From: a virus
Reading direction: 5' to 3' (one strand)
DNA: 26,644 nt
Virus record (IMG/VR): IMGVR_UViG_3300037010_000639
Location: 1 to 26,644 of that record
Part shown: one piece after another, positions 1-6,382 of the stretch
How positions within the stretch are numbered: position 1 is the first letter of the stretch
Layout of the letters: every line of letters starts with the position of its first letter
Translations under genes and position numbers: made by a program
The notes under the pieces: generated by a model
Seen by the model: the letters and a program-made list of their open reading frames with translations, nothing else
Told to the model about the DNA's origin: nothing
Database searches by the model: none

Positions 1-2
1 AG

Positions 3-2525
3 GTGCATGGGTTCGCCTATTGCATCGATGATGGTTCTGTCTGGTGGCGGTCCGGCCCGTCGGCGTCTACGGCCTTGCTCCAACTCGCGGAGAGATTTTC
101 ACACGCATATTGGTGCGCCCACAATGCCGCGTTCGATATGGCAATCTTGTCCTGGCGATACAACATCAGGCCGCGCCGCATCGTGGACACACTGAGCACG
201 GCGCGGCTGGCCGACGTGCATGGCAAGCATTCCCTGGCGGCGCTGAGCGAGCGATACAACCTGGGCGCGAAGGGTGACGCACTGGTAAAAACCCTCGGGG
301 TGCGCGATCTCGACCCCATGCTGGAGTCGCGGTTGGCGGAGTATTGCAAGCAGGACGTGGAGCTACTGCGCAAATTGCACCACGCACTCGATGACGCGCT
401 CCGGGCGGAGCTGCCAGAAATCCGCTACAAGCGCGAGATGGCGCTGATCGACTGCACAGTGCGAATGTTTACCGAGCCGGTGCTGACGATCGACGCGGCG
501 CTACTTCAAGCGCGGCTGGCGGAGCTAGAGGCGCAGCGCGACGCGGCTGTGGCGGCATCTGGGGTGAGCCTGGACGTGCTGATGAGCAACCCGCAGTTTG
601 CCGCAGTGCTCGCGGCGCGTGGGGTTCAGGTTCCCGAGACGCTACGCAAGACTGACCCCGACATGTTGGCGCTCAAGGACGATCCGCGTGCGTCGGTGCT
701 GATCCAAGGCAGGCTGGCCGCTAAGAGCGTGTCGGAACTACGGCGGACGGCTAAGTTTTTGAGCGTGAGCGGGCGCGGGTCGATGCCCGTGCCGCTCAAA
801 TACCACGGCGCACATACAGGCCGCTGGTCGGGCGCGGACGGGCTGAACATGCAGAACCTGAACCGAGGGTCGCCATTGCGCAAGTGCTTGACGGCTCCAG
901 ACGGGTATGTGCTGGTCGTCGTGGACTCAAGCCAGATCGAGGCCCGCGTGCTCGCGTGGCTGGCCGGCCAGGATGACTTGCTGGCACAGTTTGCCGCAGG
1001 TGAGGACGTTTACGTCAAGTTTGCGGAACGGATATGGCCGGGGGAAAAGATTGATGAGATCAAGCGTTTCGTAGGGAAAACCTGCTTGGCAGCCGACACT
1101 AAAGTCTTGACTGACAAAGGGTGGAAGCCTATAGTTCAAGTTTCGGCTATGGACTTGGTGTGGGACGGTGAATCATGGGTAAAACACAGTGGGCTGCAAT
1201 TTCAGGGGTACAAGCCGACGCTCCGGCGTTTCGGGATCGCCGCGACGGAGGACCACGAAATCCTGACGGGACTTGGATGGCGGGAGTGGTCAGAGGTCCA
1301 GTCAAACCATGGCCTTTTCCGATCGGCGCTCAATTTGGCGAGCTTACCGTGCTCCGATTTGAGCCGCATCGGTCGCGCACTGGGCGCGCGGCAGGGTGGC
1401 AGCCTGTTTGCCGGTGTTCATGCGGGTGGGAAGGTATTGTTAGCCGCGAAAACATTCTTGCAGGGCGTTCAACGCGCTGCAATGCGTGCGCAAAAGTCGC
1501 TGCGGGGGCGAAACGATGGTGGAAATATAAAGCCGCGCTTTCAGACGACGCGCATAGGTCGCGGCTACTTAGCAGATTGTCGTCGTGCATTAGTAGATGC
1601 CACAACCCGAAGAACGCGGCATTCCCTAGTTATGGCGGGAGGGGCATTTACGTTGATCCAGCATGGCGCGAGGATCGCGCAGCGTTTCTCCGATACGTTC
1701 AGACTGTGCCGGGATGGGACAATCCAACGCTTGAGCTTGACAGGATTGACGTTGACGGCCCCTATGCGCCAGGGAACATCCGGTTCGTTACTCGGAAGCA
1801 AAACGTTGCAAACCGAAGAAAGGCGAACGATTTATCGCAAAGAATCCTCGCCCTCGAAAGAGAACTTGCTAGTCTACGACTTGCTCAATTGCGGACCGAA
1901 CAACCGGTTCACGGTGATGACGGACCAAGGACCGATAATTGTTCATAATTGTATCTTGGGACTCGGGTATGGCGTCGGCCATGCCAAGCTCCACGCACAG
2001 ATTGTCACCAAGCAGCCCGACACGACTCTTGAGGACGCGCAGCAGTATGTCGTCACATACCGTAACACTTACAAAGCGATTGCGCGGCTTTGGAAGCGTG
2101 CCGATGGTATGCTGCGAGCGATGATGCAGGACGACCGCATCCAGTGGATGCGTCTCATCATGACCGAGTTCGAGACGCTTCGCTTGCCGTCTGGCCGGGT
2201 GCTGCGCTATCCTAGCCTACGCTTGACGCCGGATGGGTATGAGTATGGCGTGGGGGCGAACAAGCGCAGGCTCTACGGCGCGGCGCTGGTTGAGAATATC
2301 GTCCAAGCCATCGCCCGCGACATTGTGGCCGACCAGATGCTTGCCATCAGGAGCAAGTATCGCGTGGTCACTATGACGCACGATGAGATTGTCTTTTTGG
2401 CGCGAGAAGGCGAGGCGGACGAGGCGTTTGAGTTTGCGAAGTGCGTGATGCGTGCGGCACCGAGCTACGCGGAAGGTGCGCCGCTCAATTGTGCAGGCGG
2501 ATATGCGAGGAACTATTCAAAATGA
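3..2525 (+). CDS. polA: Family A DNA polymerase with 3'-5' exonuclease, intein-containing, 5'-partial
   Basis: This is the replicative DNA polymerase of the phage. The frame is open from the window edge, and the Exo I motif is missing because the gene starts upstream. Exo II (NAAFD near 120) and Exo III (Y-x3-D, YCKQD near 342) are visible. Polymerase motif A is D-SSQIE-R with Asp at 924 and Glu at 939. Motif C is HDE at 2379-2387. Motif B (R-x3-K-x7-YG) is split: R at 1065 and K at 1077 lie before the intein, and ILGLGYG lies after it. Joining the flanks at Cys 1950 restores exact motif B spacing. The unspliced product is 840 codons in this window; removing 289 intein residues leaves 551. 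The stop overlaps the next start (ATGA), so the genes are probably translationally coupled. The polymerase assignment is very secure; the true start is not visible. Confidence 0.96.
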   Translation: MHGFAYCIDDGSVWWRSGPSASTALLQLAERFSHAYWCAHNAAFDMAILSWRYNIRPRRIVDTLSTARLADVHGKHSLAALSERYNLGAKGDALVKTLGVRDLDPMLESRLAEYCKQDVELLRKLHHALDDALRAELPEIRYKREMALIDCTVRMFTEPVLTIDAALLQARLAELEAQRDAAVAASGVSLDVLMSNPQFAAVLAARGVQVPETLRKTDPDMLALKDDPRASVLIQGRLAAKSVSELRRTAKFLSVSGRGSMPVPLKYHGAHTGRWSGADGLNMQNLNRGSPLRKCLTAPDGYVLVVVDSSQIEARVLAWLAGQDDLLAQFAAGEDVYVKFAERIWPGEKIDEIKRFVGKTCLAADTKVLTDKGWKPIVQVSAMDLVWDGESWVKHSGLQFQGYKPTLRRFGIAATEDHEILTGLGWREWSEVQSNHGLFRSALNLASLPCSDLSRIGRALGARQGGSLFAGVHAGGKVLLAAKTFLQGVQRAAMRAQKSLRGRNDGGNIKPRFQTTRIGRGYLADCRRALVDATTRRTRHSLVMAGGAFTLIQHGARIAQRFSDTFRLCRDGTIQRLSLTGLTLTAPMRQGTSGSLLGSKTLQTEERRTIYRKESSPSKENLLVYDLLNCGPNNRFTVMTDQGPIIVHNCILGLGYGVGHAKLHAQIVTKQPDTTLEDAQQYVVTYRNTYKAIARLWKRADGMLRAMMQDDRIQWMRLIMTEFETLRLPSGRVLRYPSLRLTPDGYEYGVGANKRRLYGAALVENIVQAIARDIVADQMLAIRSKYRVVTMTHDEIVFLAREGEADEAFEFAKCVMRAAPSYAEGAPLNCAGGYARNYSK
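1164..1171 (+). promoter_or_regulatory. Shine-Dalgarno-like site for the nested HNH ORF
   Basis: GACGGTGA lies three bases before ATG 1175. It matches the GGTGA half of the extended AGGAGGTGA anti-SD complement and is placed as expected. It lies inside the intein coding frame, so it offers a route to independent internal translation of the HNH ORF. The call rests on sequence match only. Confidence 0.45.
1175..1948 (+). CDS. HNH homing-type endonuclease nested out of frame inside the intein
   Basis: This 257-codon ORF is in a different frame from the polymerase/intein. It contains the FG-x-LTVL segment (residues 54-60) common in phage HNH proteins, a Cys4 zinc-finger-like set (CRCSCG at 79-84, C102-x2-C105), then the SYGGRGI...W segment (152-164) and the LDRID...GNIRFVT...NVANRR core (188-215). 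That order is typical of phage HNH nucleases. The recognisable part maps to about nt 1322-1820, exactly between intein blocks B and F. Its stop (TAA, 1946-1948) overlaps the intein His-Asn codons. The start is either ATG 1175 (with SD) or ATG 1277, because residues 1-48 overlap intein block B and look non-homologous. The likely role is cleaving intein-less polymerase alleles to spread the element; this is inferred. Confidence 0.85.
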   Translation: MGKTQWAAISGVQADAPAFRDRRDGGPRNPDGTWMAGVVRGPVKPWPFPIGAQFGELTVLRFEPHRSRTGRAAGWQPVCRCSCGWEGIVSRENILAGRSTRCNACAKVAAGAKRWWKYKAALSDDAHRSRLLSRLSSCISRCHNPKNAAFPSYGGRGIYVDPAWREDRAAFLRYVQTVPGWDNPTLELDRIDVDGPYAPGNIRFVTRKQNVANRRKANDLSQRILALERELASLRLAQLRTEQPVHGDDGPRTDNCS

Positions 2526-2851
2526 GCAGCTTACATTGCGTGAAGTGCGGAGCAAAAGACGGTGAACGGCATCATGACACATGCCTTTTCGCCGGGACGG
2601 TATACACCGCGAACAAGAGCCGGGCGGCCGACAGCTACCAGATCGGCGGCGACCACTACAAGGAACTGGCGGTTCAACCGTGGTCGGCGATGGAGTCATG
2701 GATGAGCGAGGCCGAGTTTGAAGGATTCTTGCGCGGGAACGCGATCAAGTACCTTTCACGCGCAGGGCGGAAGGGTGACGGCCTGCAAGACTTGAAGAAG
2801 GCTCTGCACTACCTGGAAAAGCTGGTGAGCGTGAAGGAGCAGCGGGAATGA
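2522..2851 (+). CDS. DUF3310 protein with N-terminal zinc-finger-like motif
   Basis: A 109-residue protein that starts at the ATG overlapping the polymerase stop (ATGA); an in-frame extension upstream is only polymerase shadow. The C-terminal two thirds match the DUF3310 (SaV-like) family of phage replication-region proteins: DSYQIGGDHY, then FLRGNAIKYLSRAGRK, then DLKKALHYLEKL. The first 22 residues hold C6-x2-C9 and a later HH...C21, which could bind zinc. The family has no firmly established function. Its place directly behind the polymerase and before two nucleases suggests a role in replication or nucleotide metabolism. Family membership is confident; function is unknown. Confidence 0.85.
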   Translation: MSSLHCVKCGAKDGERHHDTCLFAGTVYTANKSRAADSYQIGGDHYKELAVQPWSAMESWMSEAEFEGFLRGNAIKYLSRAGRKGDGLQDLKKALHYLEKLVSVKEQRE

Positions 2852-3492
2852 TCTATTCCTACTCCAGCCTGAGCTGCTACCTGAAGTGCCCGCAGCAGTT
2901 CTACCGGAAATACAAAGCGCGGGACACGCTGCCTTACCAGAGCAAAGAGGCATCGAGCGGTGTTGAGATTCACGAGGCGATTGAGACGGCGCTCAAGACG
3001 CGCACGCCGCTGCCCGAGCCGCTGACGATCTACGAGGAAAGCATCAGCAGCGTGCGCAACCGCATCGACAACGCGCGGATCGAGCAGACGATCTTCCTCG
3101 ATGACAAATTCAACTACGCCGTGACAAAGCCACCCAAAGGGTTTGTGGCGAAGCTGGACGTGCTGCTCGTCAGCGACGACGGCAAGCGCGCTGTGGTGTG
3201 CGATTGGAAAAGCGGCAAGCCCTACGAGGACACGCTGCAACACGACTGCTATGCGCTCGCCGTGCTCAAGGCGTTCCCTGCTGTCGAAAAAGTGACCGGG
3301 TTCAACGTCTACCTGAAGCATGGCAAAGTAGGCGCAGAAGTAGTGCATGAGCGGTGCGGCCTCCCGATTGTCGAGGACAAGATCGCCCACATCATCGCGC
3401 AGATCGAGGCTGACGAGCGATGGGCACCCAAGCCATCACCGCTTTGCAACTGGTGTAGTGCGAATAAGTGTAACTTTTATCCGAACAAATGA
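2848..3492 (+). CDS. PD-(D/E)XK nuclease, Cas4/RecB-like with probable Fe-S cluster
   Basis: A 214-residue nuclease. It opens with S-x-L-S-C-Y-x2-CPQQFY (residues 6-18), the N-terminal signature of AddB/Cas4-type nucleases. H in GVEIHEA, D in AKLDVLL, the D-W-K of VVCDWKSGK and a Q...Y motif in QHDCYAL form the PD-(D/E)XK active site. Cysteines C14, C200, C203 and C208 have the far-N plus three-C-terminal spacing of 4Fe-4S nucleases. It probably acts as a DNA exonuclease in recombination, end processing or host DNA breakdown. It starts in an ATGA overlap with the DUF3310 gene and ends in an ATGA overlap with the VRR-NUC gene. There is no CRISPR context, so a Cas role is not supported. Confidence 0.88.
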   Translation: MIYSYSSLSCYLKCPQQFYRKYKARDTLPYQSKEASSGVEIHEAIETALKTRTPLPEPLTIYEESISSVRNRIDNARIEQTIFLDDKFNYAVTKPPKGFVAKLDVLLVSDDGKRAVVCDWKSGKPYEDTLQHDCYALAVLKAFPAVEKVTGFNVYLKHGKVGAEVVHERCGLPIVEDKIAHIIAQIEADERWAPKPSPLCNWCSANKCNFYPNK

Positions 3493-3785
3493 CACCTGAA
3501 GGCAAAGTAAAGGCCGAGATCAAGAAAGTCTTGGCCGAGTATGAGTGCTGGTATTTCATGCCCGCCATGAACGGCTACGGACGGTCGGGAATACCGGATT
3601 TTGTCGGTTGCTACAAAGGCACGTTCTTTGCAATCGAGGCGAAAAGTGCGAACGGCAAGCTAACTCCGAACCAGGAGCGTGAGATTGCTGCAATGTTGGC
3701 CACTGGTGGCCGCGTGGTGGTTGCTCGCAGTGCGGAAGCCGTCAGGGAGATGATGGGTCTTATTGAAAGAGGGGAAAATGAATGA
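3489..3785 (+). CDS. VRR-NUC domain nuclease
   Basis: A 98-residue stand-alone VRR-NUC protein of the PD-(D/E)XK superfamily. Visible active-site pieces are GIPD (G-x-PD), E-A-K in FAIEAKS, and the downstream Q in TPNQ, in the family order and spacing. The length is normal for phage stand-alone VRR-NUC proteins. Family members are structure-specific nucleases, proposed to resolve branched DNA such as Holliday junctions; that role here is by homology. It starts in an ATGA overlap with the preceding nuclease. Its stop (TGA 3783-3785) overlaps the start of the 3782 ORF and lies five bases after the methyltransferase ATG, so all three frames are used at this junction. Confidence 0.9.
   Translation: MTPEGKVKAEIKKVLAEYECWYFMPAMNGYGRSGIPDFVGCYKGTFFAIEAKSANGKLTPNQEREIAAMLATGGRVVVARSAEAVREMMGLIERGENE
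3768..3774 (+). promoter_or_regulatory. Shine-Dalgarno site shared by two overlapping starts
   Basis: AGAGGGG precedes two ATGs in different frames: 3778 (methyltransferase, 3 nt after the site) and 3782 (overlapping ORF, 7 nt after the site). Using the AGAGG core the gaps are 5 and 9 nt. Either start could be served, and the longer spacing is the more usual one for a GAGGGG match. Confidence 0.5.
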
Positions 3786-4476
3786 GTTGGCTTTATTCGC
3801 GGGCGCTGGTGGAGGATTACTTGCAAGCGACCTGCTCGGAATTAGAACGATATGCGCCGTTGAACGAGACGAATTCGCCAGAAGCATTCTTATCAAACGG
3901 CAAAACGACCGAACGCTTAACACTTTCCCGATATGGGATGACGTGCGAACCTTTGACGGAACCCCTTGGCGAGGGAGTGTGGATTTGCTATCTGGAGGGT
4001 TTCCATGCCAAGCGTATTCTACAGCGGCTCGTGGAAGAAACGTCGCAAGCAAAGACTTATGGCCTGAAATGCGAAGAATTGCACGAGAATGCATTCCGAA
4101 GTTTATCTTTGCAGAGAATGTTTCCGAGCTTGCGATTAACCGGGCGGCTATGGACCTTCGCGCCGATGGTTACGAGTGCACCACAACGTGTTATAGCGCG
4201 CAAGACATGGGTGCAGACCACATACGGAAACGATATTGGCTACTTGCATACACCAACCACAATCGCGAATTTCGCAGCGCCTTCAATGCAAAAGCACAGC
4301 AGTTGCCGGAATTTTGTCCGCGTGTTTGGGAAACCAACCCCAACGAGTTTCGAGTACCTGATGGGTTGGCCCATCGGGTGGACAAGCTACGAGCCATTGG
4401 AAACGGGCAGGTACCATGCGTGGCGGCAGCGGCATTTTTAACGCTTTGGGCTAGGATGCTGTCAGGGGAGCGATGA
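3778..4476 (+). CDS. DNA C5-cytosine methyltransferase (short phage type)
   Basis: It transfers a methyl group from AdoMet to C5 of cytosine. In this 232-residue protein the canonical motifs run in order: I, LALFAGAGGG (4-13, AdoMet binding); IV, GGFPCQ with catalytic Cys77; VI, ENV (113-115); VIII, R-K-R-Y-W (150-154); X, RAIGNGQVP (205-213). Only about 50 residues separate motifs VIII and X, so the target-recognition domain is minimal. The protein is shorter than typical (300 or more residues). I chose ATG 3778, which has SD AGAGGGG; an in-frame TTG at 3763 is less likely. Likely roles are protecting phage DNA from host restriction or marking self DNA near the two encoded nucleases. DNA here is more AT-rich than neighbouring genes. 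The gene is overprinted by another ORF. Confidence 0.92.
   Translation: MNELALFAGAGGGLLASDLLGIRTICAVERDEFARSILIKRQNDRTLNTFPIWDDVRTFDGTPWRGSVDLLSGGFPCQAYSTAARGRNVASKDLWPEMRRIARECIPKFIFAENVSELAINRAAMDLRADGYECTTTCYSAQDMGADHIRKRYWLLAYTNHNREFRSAFNAKAQQLPEFCPRVWETNPNEFRVPDGLAHRVDKLRAIGNGQVPCVAAAAFLTLWARMLSGER
3782..4441 (+). CDS. Overlapping-frame protein within the methyltransferase gene, conserved phage hypothetical
   Basis: A 219-codon ORF contained entirely within the methyltransferase gene in another frame, starting 4 nt after it. Its N-terminus (MSWLYSRALVE), middle (LSRYGMTCEPLTE, then GFHAK) and C-terminus (LMGWPIGWT..EPLETGRY) match my memory of a phage/prophage family usually annotated as hypothetical. 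These stretches are encoded by the same DNA as methyltransferase motif I (FAGAGGG), motif IV (GGFPCQ) and motif X (GNGQVP). The overlap is therefore probably ancient and shared by the family, but its conservation could partly be a by-product of methyltransferase conservation. An SD with 7-nt spacing and an ATGA overlap with the VRR-NUC stop favour translation. Function is unknown. The alternative is a never-translated shadow frame. Confidence 0.55.
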   Translation: MSWLYSRALVEDYLQATCSELERYAPLNETNSPEAFLSNGKTTERLTLSRYGMTCEPLTEPLGEGVWICYLEGFHAKRILQRLVEETSQAKTYGLKCEELHENAFRSLSLQRMFPSLRLTGRLWTFAPMVTSAPQRVIARKTWVQTTYGNDIGYLHTPTTIANFAAPSMQKHSSCRNFVRVFGKPTPTSFEYLMGWPIGWTSYEPLETGRYHAWRQRHF

Positions 4477-6048
4477 ATGCAATTGGCTTACAGTGCAAAG
4501 CATAACGTGGTCGGCTGGCCCGGGCTGTCCGAGCCTGAGCGGGTTGCGCGTGCGATTCCTGGTGCGCGGGTCGTCAAGGATGTTGTGGTCGCGCCCGTCA
4601 ACCTGCTGGCGATGATCGCCGCTGCGCATATCGGCCTGCCAGTCAAGTCGCCCATTGAGACGAGCTACGACTGGCCGCGCTCGCCGTCGATTGAGAAGCC
4701 GATGGCGCATCAGGTCGAGATGGCGCGGTTCCTGACCACGCACCCGCGCTGCCACAACCTGTCCGAGCCGGGGACTGGCAAGACGCTCGGCAACTTGTGG
4801 GCCAGCGACTATCTGTTGGGGCTGAATGTCGTTACGAAGGTGCTGATTGTTGCCCCGCTGACCACGGTCTACAGCGTCTGGCGCGATGCAATTGGCGAGC
4901 ACTTCCCAGGCCGCAGGCGGTCAAGCGTGCTGCACGGAAGCGTGAAGCAGCGGCTCGAGGCGCTGGAGTATGACGCGGACTACTACATCATCAACAATGA
5001 GGGGCTGACCATCCCCGCCGTGCGCGAAGCGATCCTGGCGAAGCAAACATCGTGGCTGATTATTGTGGACGAGAGCCACAAATACCGGCACCCGACGACT
5101 GCGCGATGGAAAGCCCTGCGCGACCTGATCCGTGGGCTGCCGAACCCGCTGGTCTGGCTGAACACTGGCACGCCCACGCCGCAAGAGCCGACCGACGCCT
5201 ACGGGCAACAGGCGCTGATCGACAAGCCCAAGCTGAGCTACCGGGCGTTTCGCAACACCGTGATGCGGCAGGTATCGAACTTCAAGTGGGAACCGGTCCC
5301 GAGCGCAGAGAAGCTCGTCGGTGAGTTCATGCAGCCTGCGATCCGGTTCCGGCGTGATGACTGCATCGACTTGCCGCCCACGACCTACGAGCACCGCAAG
5401 GCGGAGATGACGACTGCGCAGCGCAAGGCGCTCGACGAGCTACGCAAAAAGATGCAGTGGGCGCTCGACAACGGCGCGGAGATAACGGCGGTGCATGAGG
5501 GGGCGTTGCGCATTAAGATTTTGCAGATCCTGGCTGGCGCGGTCTACGACAAAGAGCATCAGGCGCATGACGTGGACGCTTCGCCCCGGCTGGCCCTGCT
5601 GCGCGACATTGTGGACGAGTGCGACCGGAAGATCATTGTGTTTGCACCGTTCCAGAGCATCGTTAAGCGGGTTGCAGACGCTCTCAAGGGCGACTACTCG
5701 GTGGCCGTAGTGTCGGGCGAGACGAGCTTGAGCGACCGCACGCAGATTTTCGCAGACTTCCAAAAGAAGCCCGAGCCGCGCATCATCGTCGCTGACCCGC
5801 GCACCATGAGCCACGGCCTGACGCTCACGGCGGCCAACACGATCGTCTGGTATGCGCCCACGGACGGCGGAGACGCCTACGTGCAGGCCAACGCCCGCAT
5901 TCAGCGCCCCTCGCAAACATCTCACACGAGAATCTTACACATTTTTGTTGACGCCCTAGAGAGGGCAATTTACAGTAGGAACCAAGCACGCCAGTCCCTA
6001 CAGAATCTCGTTATGGCGTGGATAAACGGAGAGAGCTATGGAACTTAA
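4477..6048 (+). CDS. SNF2/DEAD-like superfamily 2 helicase
   Basis: A 523-residue ATP-dependent DNA translocase/helicase. Helicase motifs in order: Q-like AHQ (77-79), Walker A EPGTGKT (97-103), motif Ia IVAPLTT, motif II DESH (198-201), motif III NTGTPTP, motif IV-like IIVFAPFQS, and motif VI QANARIQR. The order and the DESH box fit phage SNF2-like helicases in replication operons. It probably remodels or unwinds DNA during replication or recombination. It starts at ATG 4477, just after the methyltransferase stop, behind AGGGGAG at 4464-4470. The last 35 or so codons (from about 5925) switch to AT-rich, rare-codon sequence that also holds a promoter-like element. The gene overlaps the next start by 11 nt. 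Confidence 0.92.
   Translation: MQLAYSAKHNVVGWPGLSEPERVARAIPGARVVKDVVVAPVNLLAMIAAAHIGLPVKSPIETSYDWPRSPSIEKPMAHQVEMARFLTTHPRCHNLSEPGTGKTLGNLWASDYLLGLNVVTKVLIVAPLTTVYSVWRDAIGEHFPGRRRSSVLHGSVKQRLEALEYDADYYIINNEGLTIPAVREAILAKQTSWLIIVDESHKYRHPTTARWKALRDLIRGLPNPLVWLNTGTPTPQEPTDAYGQQALIDKPKLSYRAFRNTVMRQVSNFKWEPVPSAEKLVGEFMQPAIRFRRDDCIDLPPTTYEHRKAEMTTAQRKALDELRKKMQWALDNGAEITAVHEGALRIKILQILAGAVYDKEHQAHDVDASPRLALLRDIVDECDRKIIVFAPFQSIVKRVADALKGDYSVAVVSGETSLSDRTQIFADFQKKPEPRIIVADPRTMSHGLTLTAANTIVWYAPTDGGDAYVQANARIQRPSQTSHTRILHIFVDALERAIYSRNQARQSLQNLVMAWINGESYGT
5948..5976 (+). promoter_or_regulatory. Sigma70-like promoter inside the 3' end of the helicase gene
   Basis: TTGACG (5948-5953), a 17-nt spacer and TACAGT (5971-5976) match the -35/-10 consensus at 5 of 6 and 4 of 6 positions with ideal spacing, in a locally AT-rich stretch. 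A small inverted repeat GCCCT-AGAG-AGGGC (5953-5966) lies in the spacer and could be an operator. It would drive the two small genes and the ssDNA-binding protein gene from about 60 nt upstream. This is prediction only. Confidence 0.42.
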
Positions 6049-6382
6049 CGACCTGATCGCGGCGTATAAACGCGCCCGCGAAGAAAAAGACGCTGCCGTC
6101 AAAAAATACACGGCCTTGCTTGACGACCTGAGCCAACAGATCGAGGCGAAGCTCTACGAGGCAGGGCTGAAGTCGGCACGCACCGACGCGGGCCTGGTGA
6201 CGACCTACGTGCGGCGCAACGTCAAGGTGACAGACTGGAACGCCTTTGCGCAGTTTGCAGAATCCAACCCCGCGCTGGTCAAGCAATCCATCGACTCGAC
6301 CGAAGCCTTGCGGCTGATCGAGGACGGCGAGGTCATCCCCGGCGTCGAGGTTAGCGGAACGACCGTGTTGAGTGTCAAATGA
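6038..6382 (+). CDS. Phage protein of unknown function, coiled N-terminus
   Basis: A 114-residue protein. Residues 2-42 form a charged helix likely to be a coiled coil (AYKRAREEKDAAVKKY onward). A beta-rich segment follows (TDAGLVTTYVRRNVKV), then VTDWNAFAQFAESNPALVK and a C-terminal piece with DGEVIPGVEV. I recognise this architecture as a common small protein beside ssDNA-binding protein genes in phage replication operons, but I know of no assigned function. It starts at ATG 6038 inside the helicase end (11-nt overlap), after GGAGAG. It ends in an ATGA overlap with the next gene. A replication accessory role is inferred from position only. Confidence 0.8.
   Translation: MELNDLIAAYKRAREEKDAAVKKYTALLDDLSQQIEAKLYEAGLKSARTDAGLVTTYVRRNVKVTDWNAFAQFAESNPALVKQSIDSTEALRLIEDGEVIPGVEVSGTTVLSVK

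Larger units (their letters stand above)
1083..1949 (+). mobile_element. Intein in DNA polymerase motif B (289 residues)
   Basis: This is a protein-splicing element in frame with the polymerase. Block A starts at Cys1 (CLAADTKVLTDKGW). Block B carries T-x-x-H (TEDH, residues 55-58, nt 1245-1256). Block F has VYD near residues 264-266. Block G ends VHN followed by extein Cys+1 at 1950-1952. These are the residues of a class 1 intein with Cys nucleophiles at both junctions. Residues about 74-259, where an in-frame homing endonuclease would sit, show no DOD/LAGLIDADG or HNH pattern in this frame. An HNH protein is encoded there in another frame instead. Base composition is visibly more AT-rich than the flanking polymerase, consistent with acquisition. 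Splicing is inferred from motifs, not demonstrated. Confidence 0.93.

Noticed and set aside
1083-1949. Group I intron instead of an intein in the polymerase gene
   Set aside because: The segment is open in frame with the polymerase, starts with Cys, ends VHN before Cys, and has intein blocks A, B, F and G, so protein splicing explains it without an intron.
2848-3492. Possible CRISPR adaptation module because of the Cas4-like nuclease
   Set aside because: No cas1/cas2 and no repeat-spacer array were seen in the window; stand-alone Cas4-like nucleases are common in phages.
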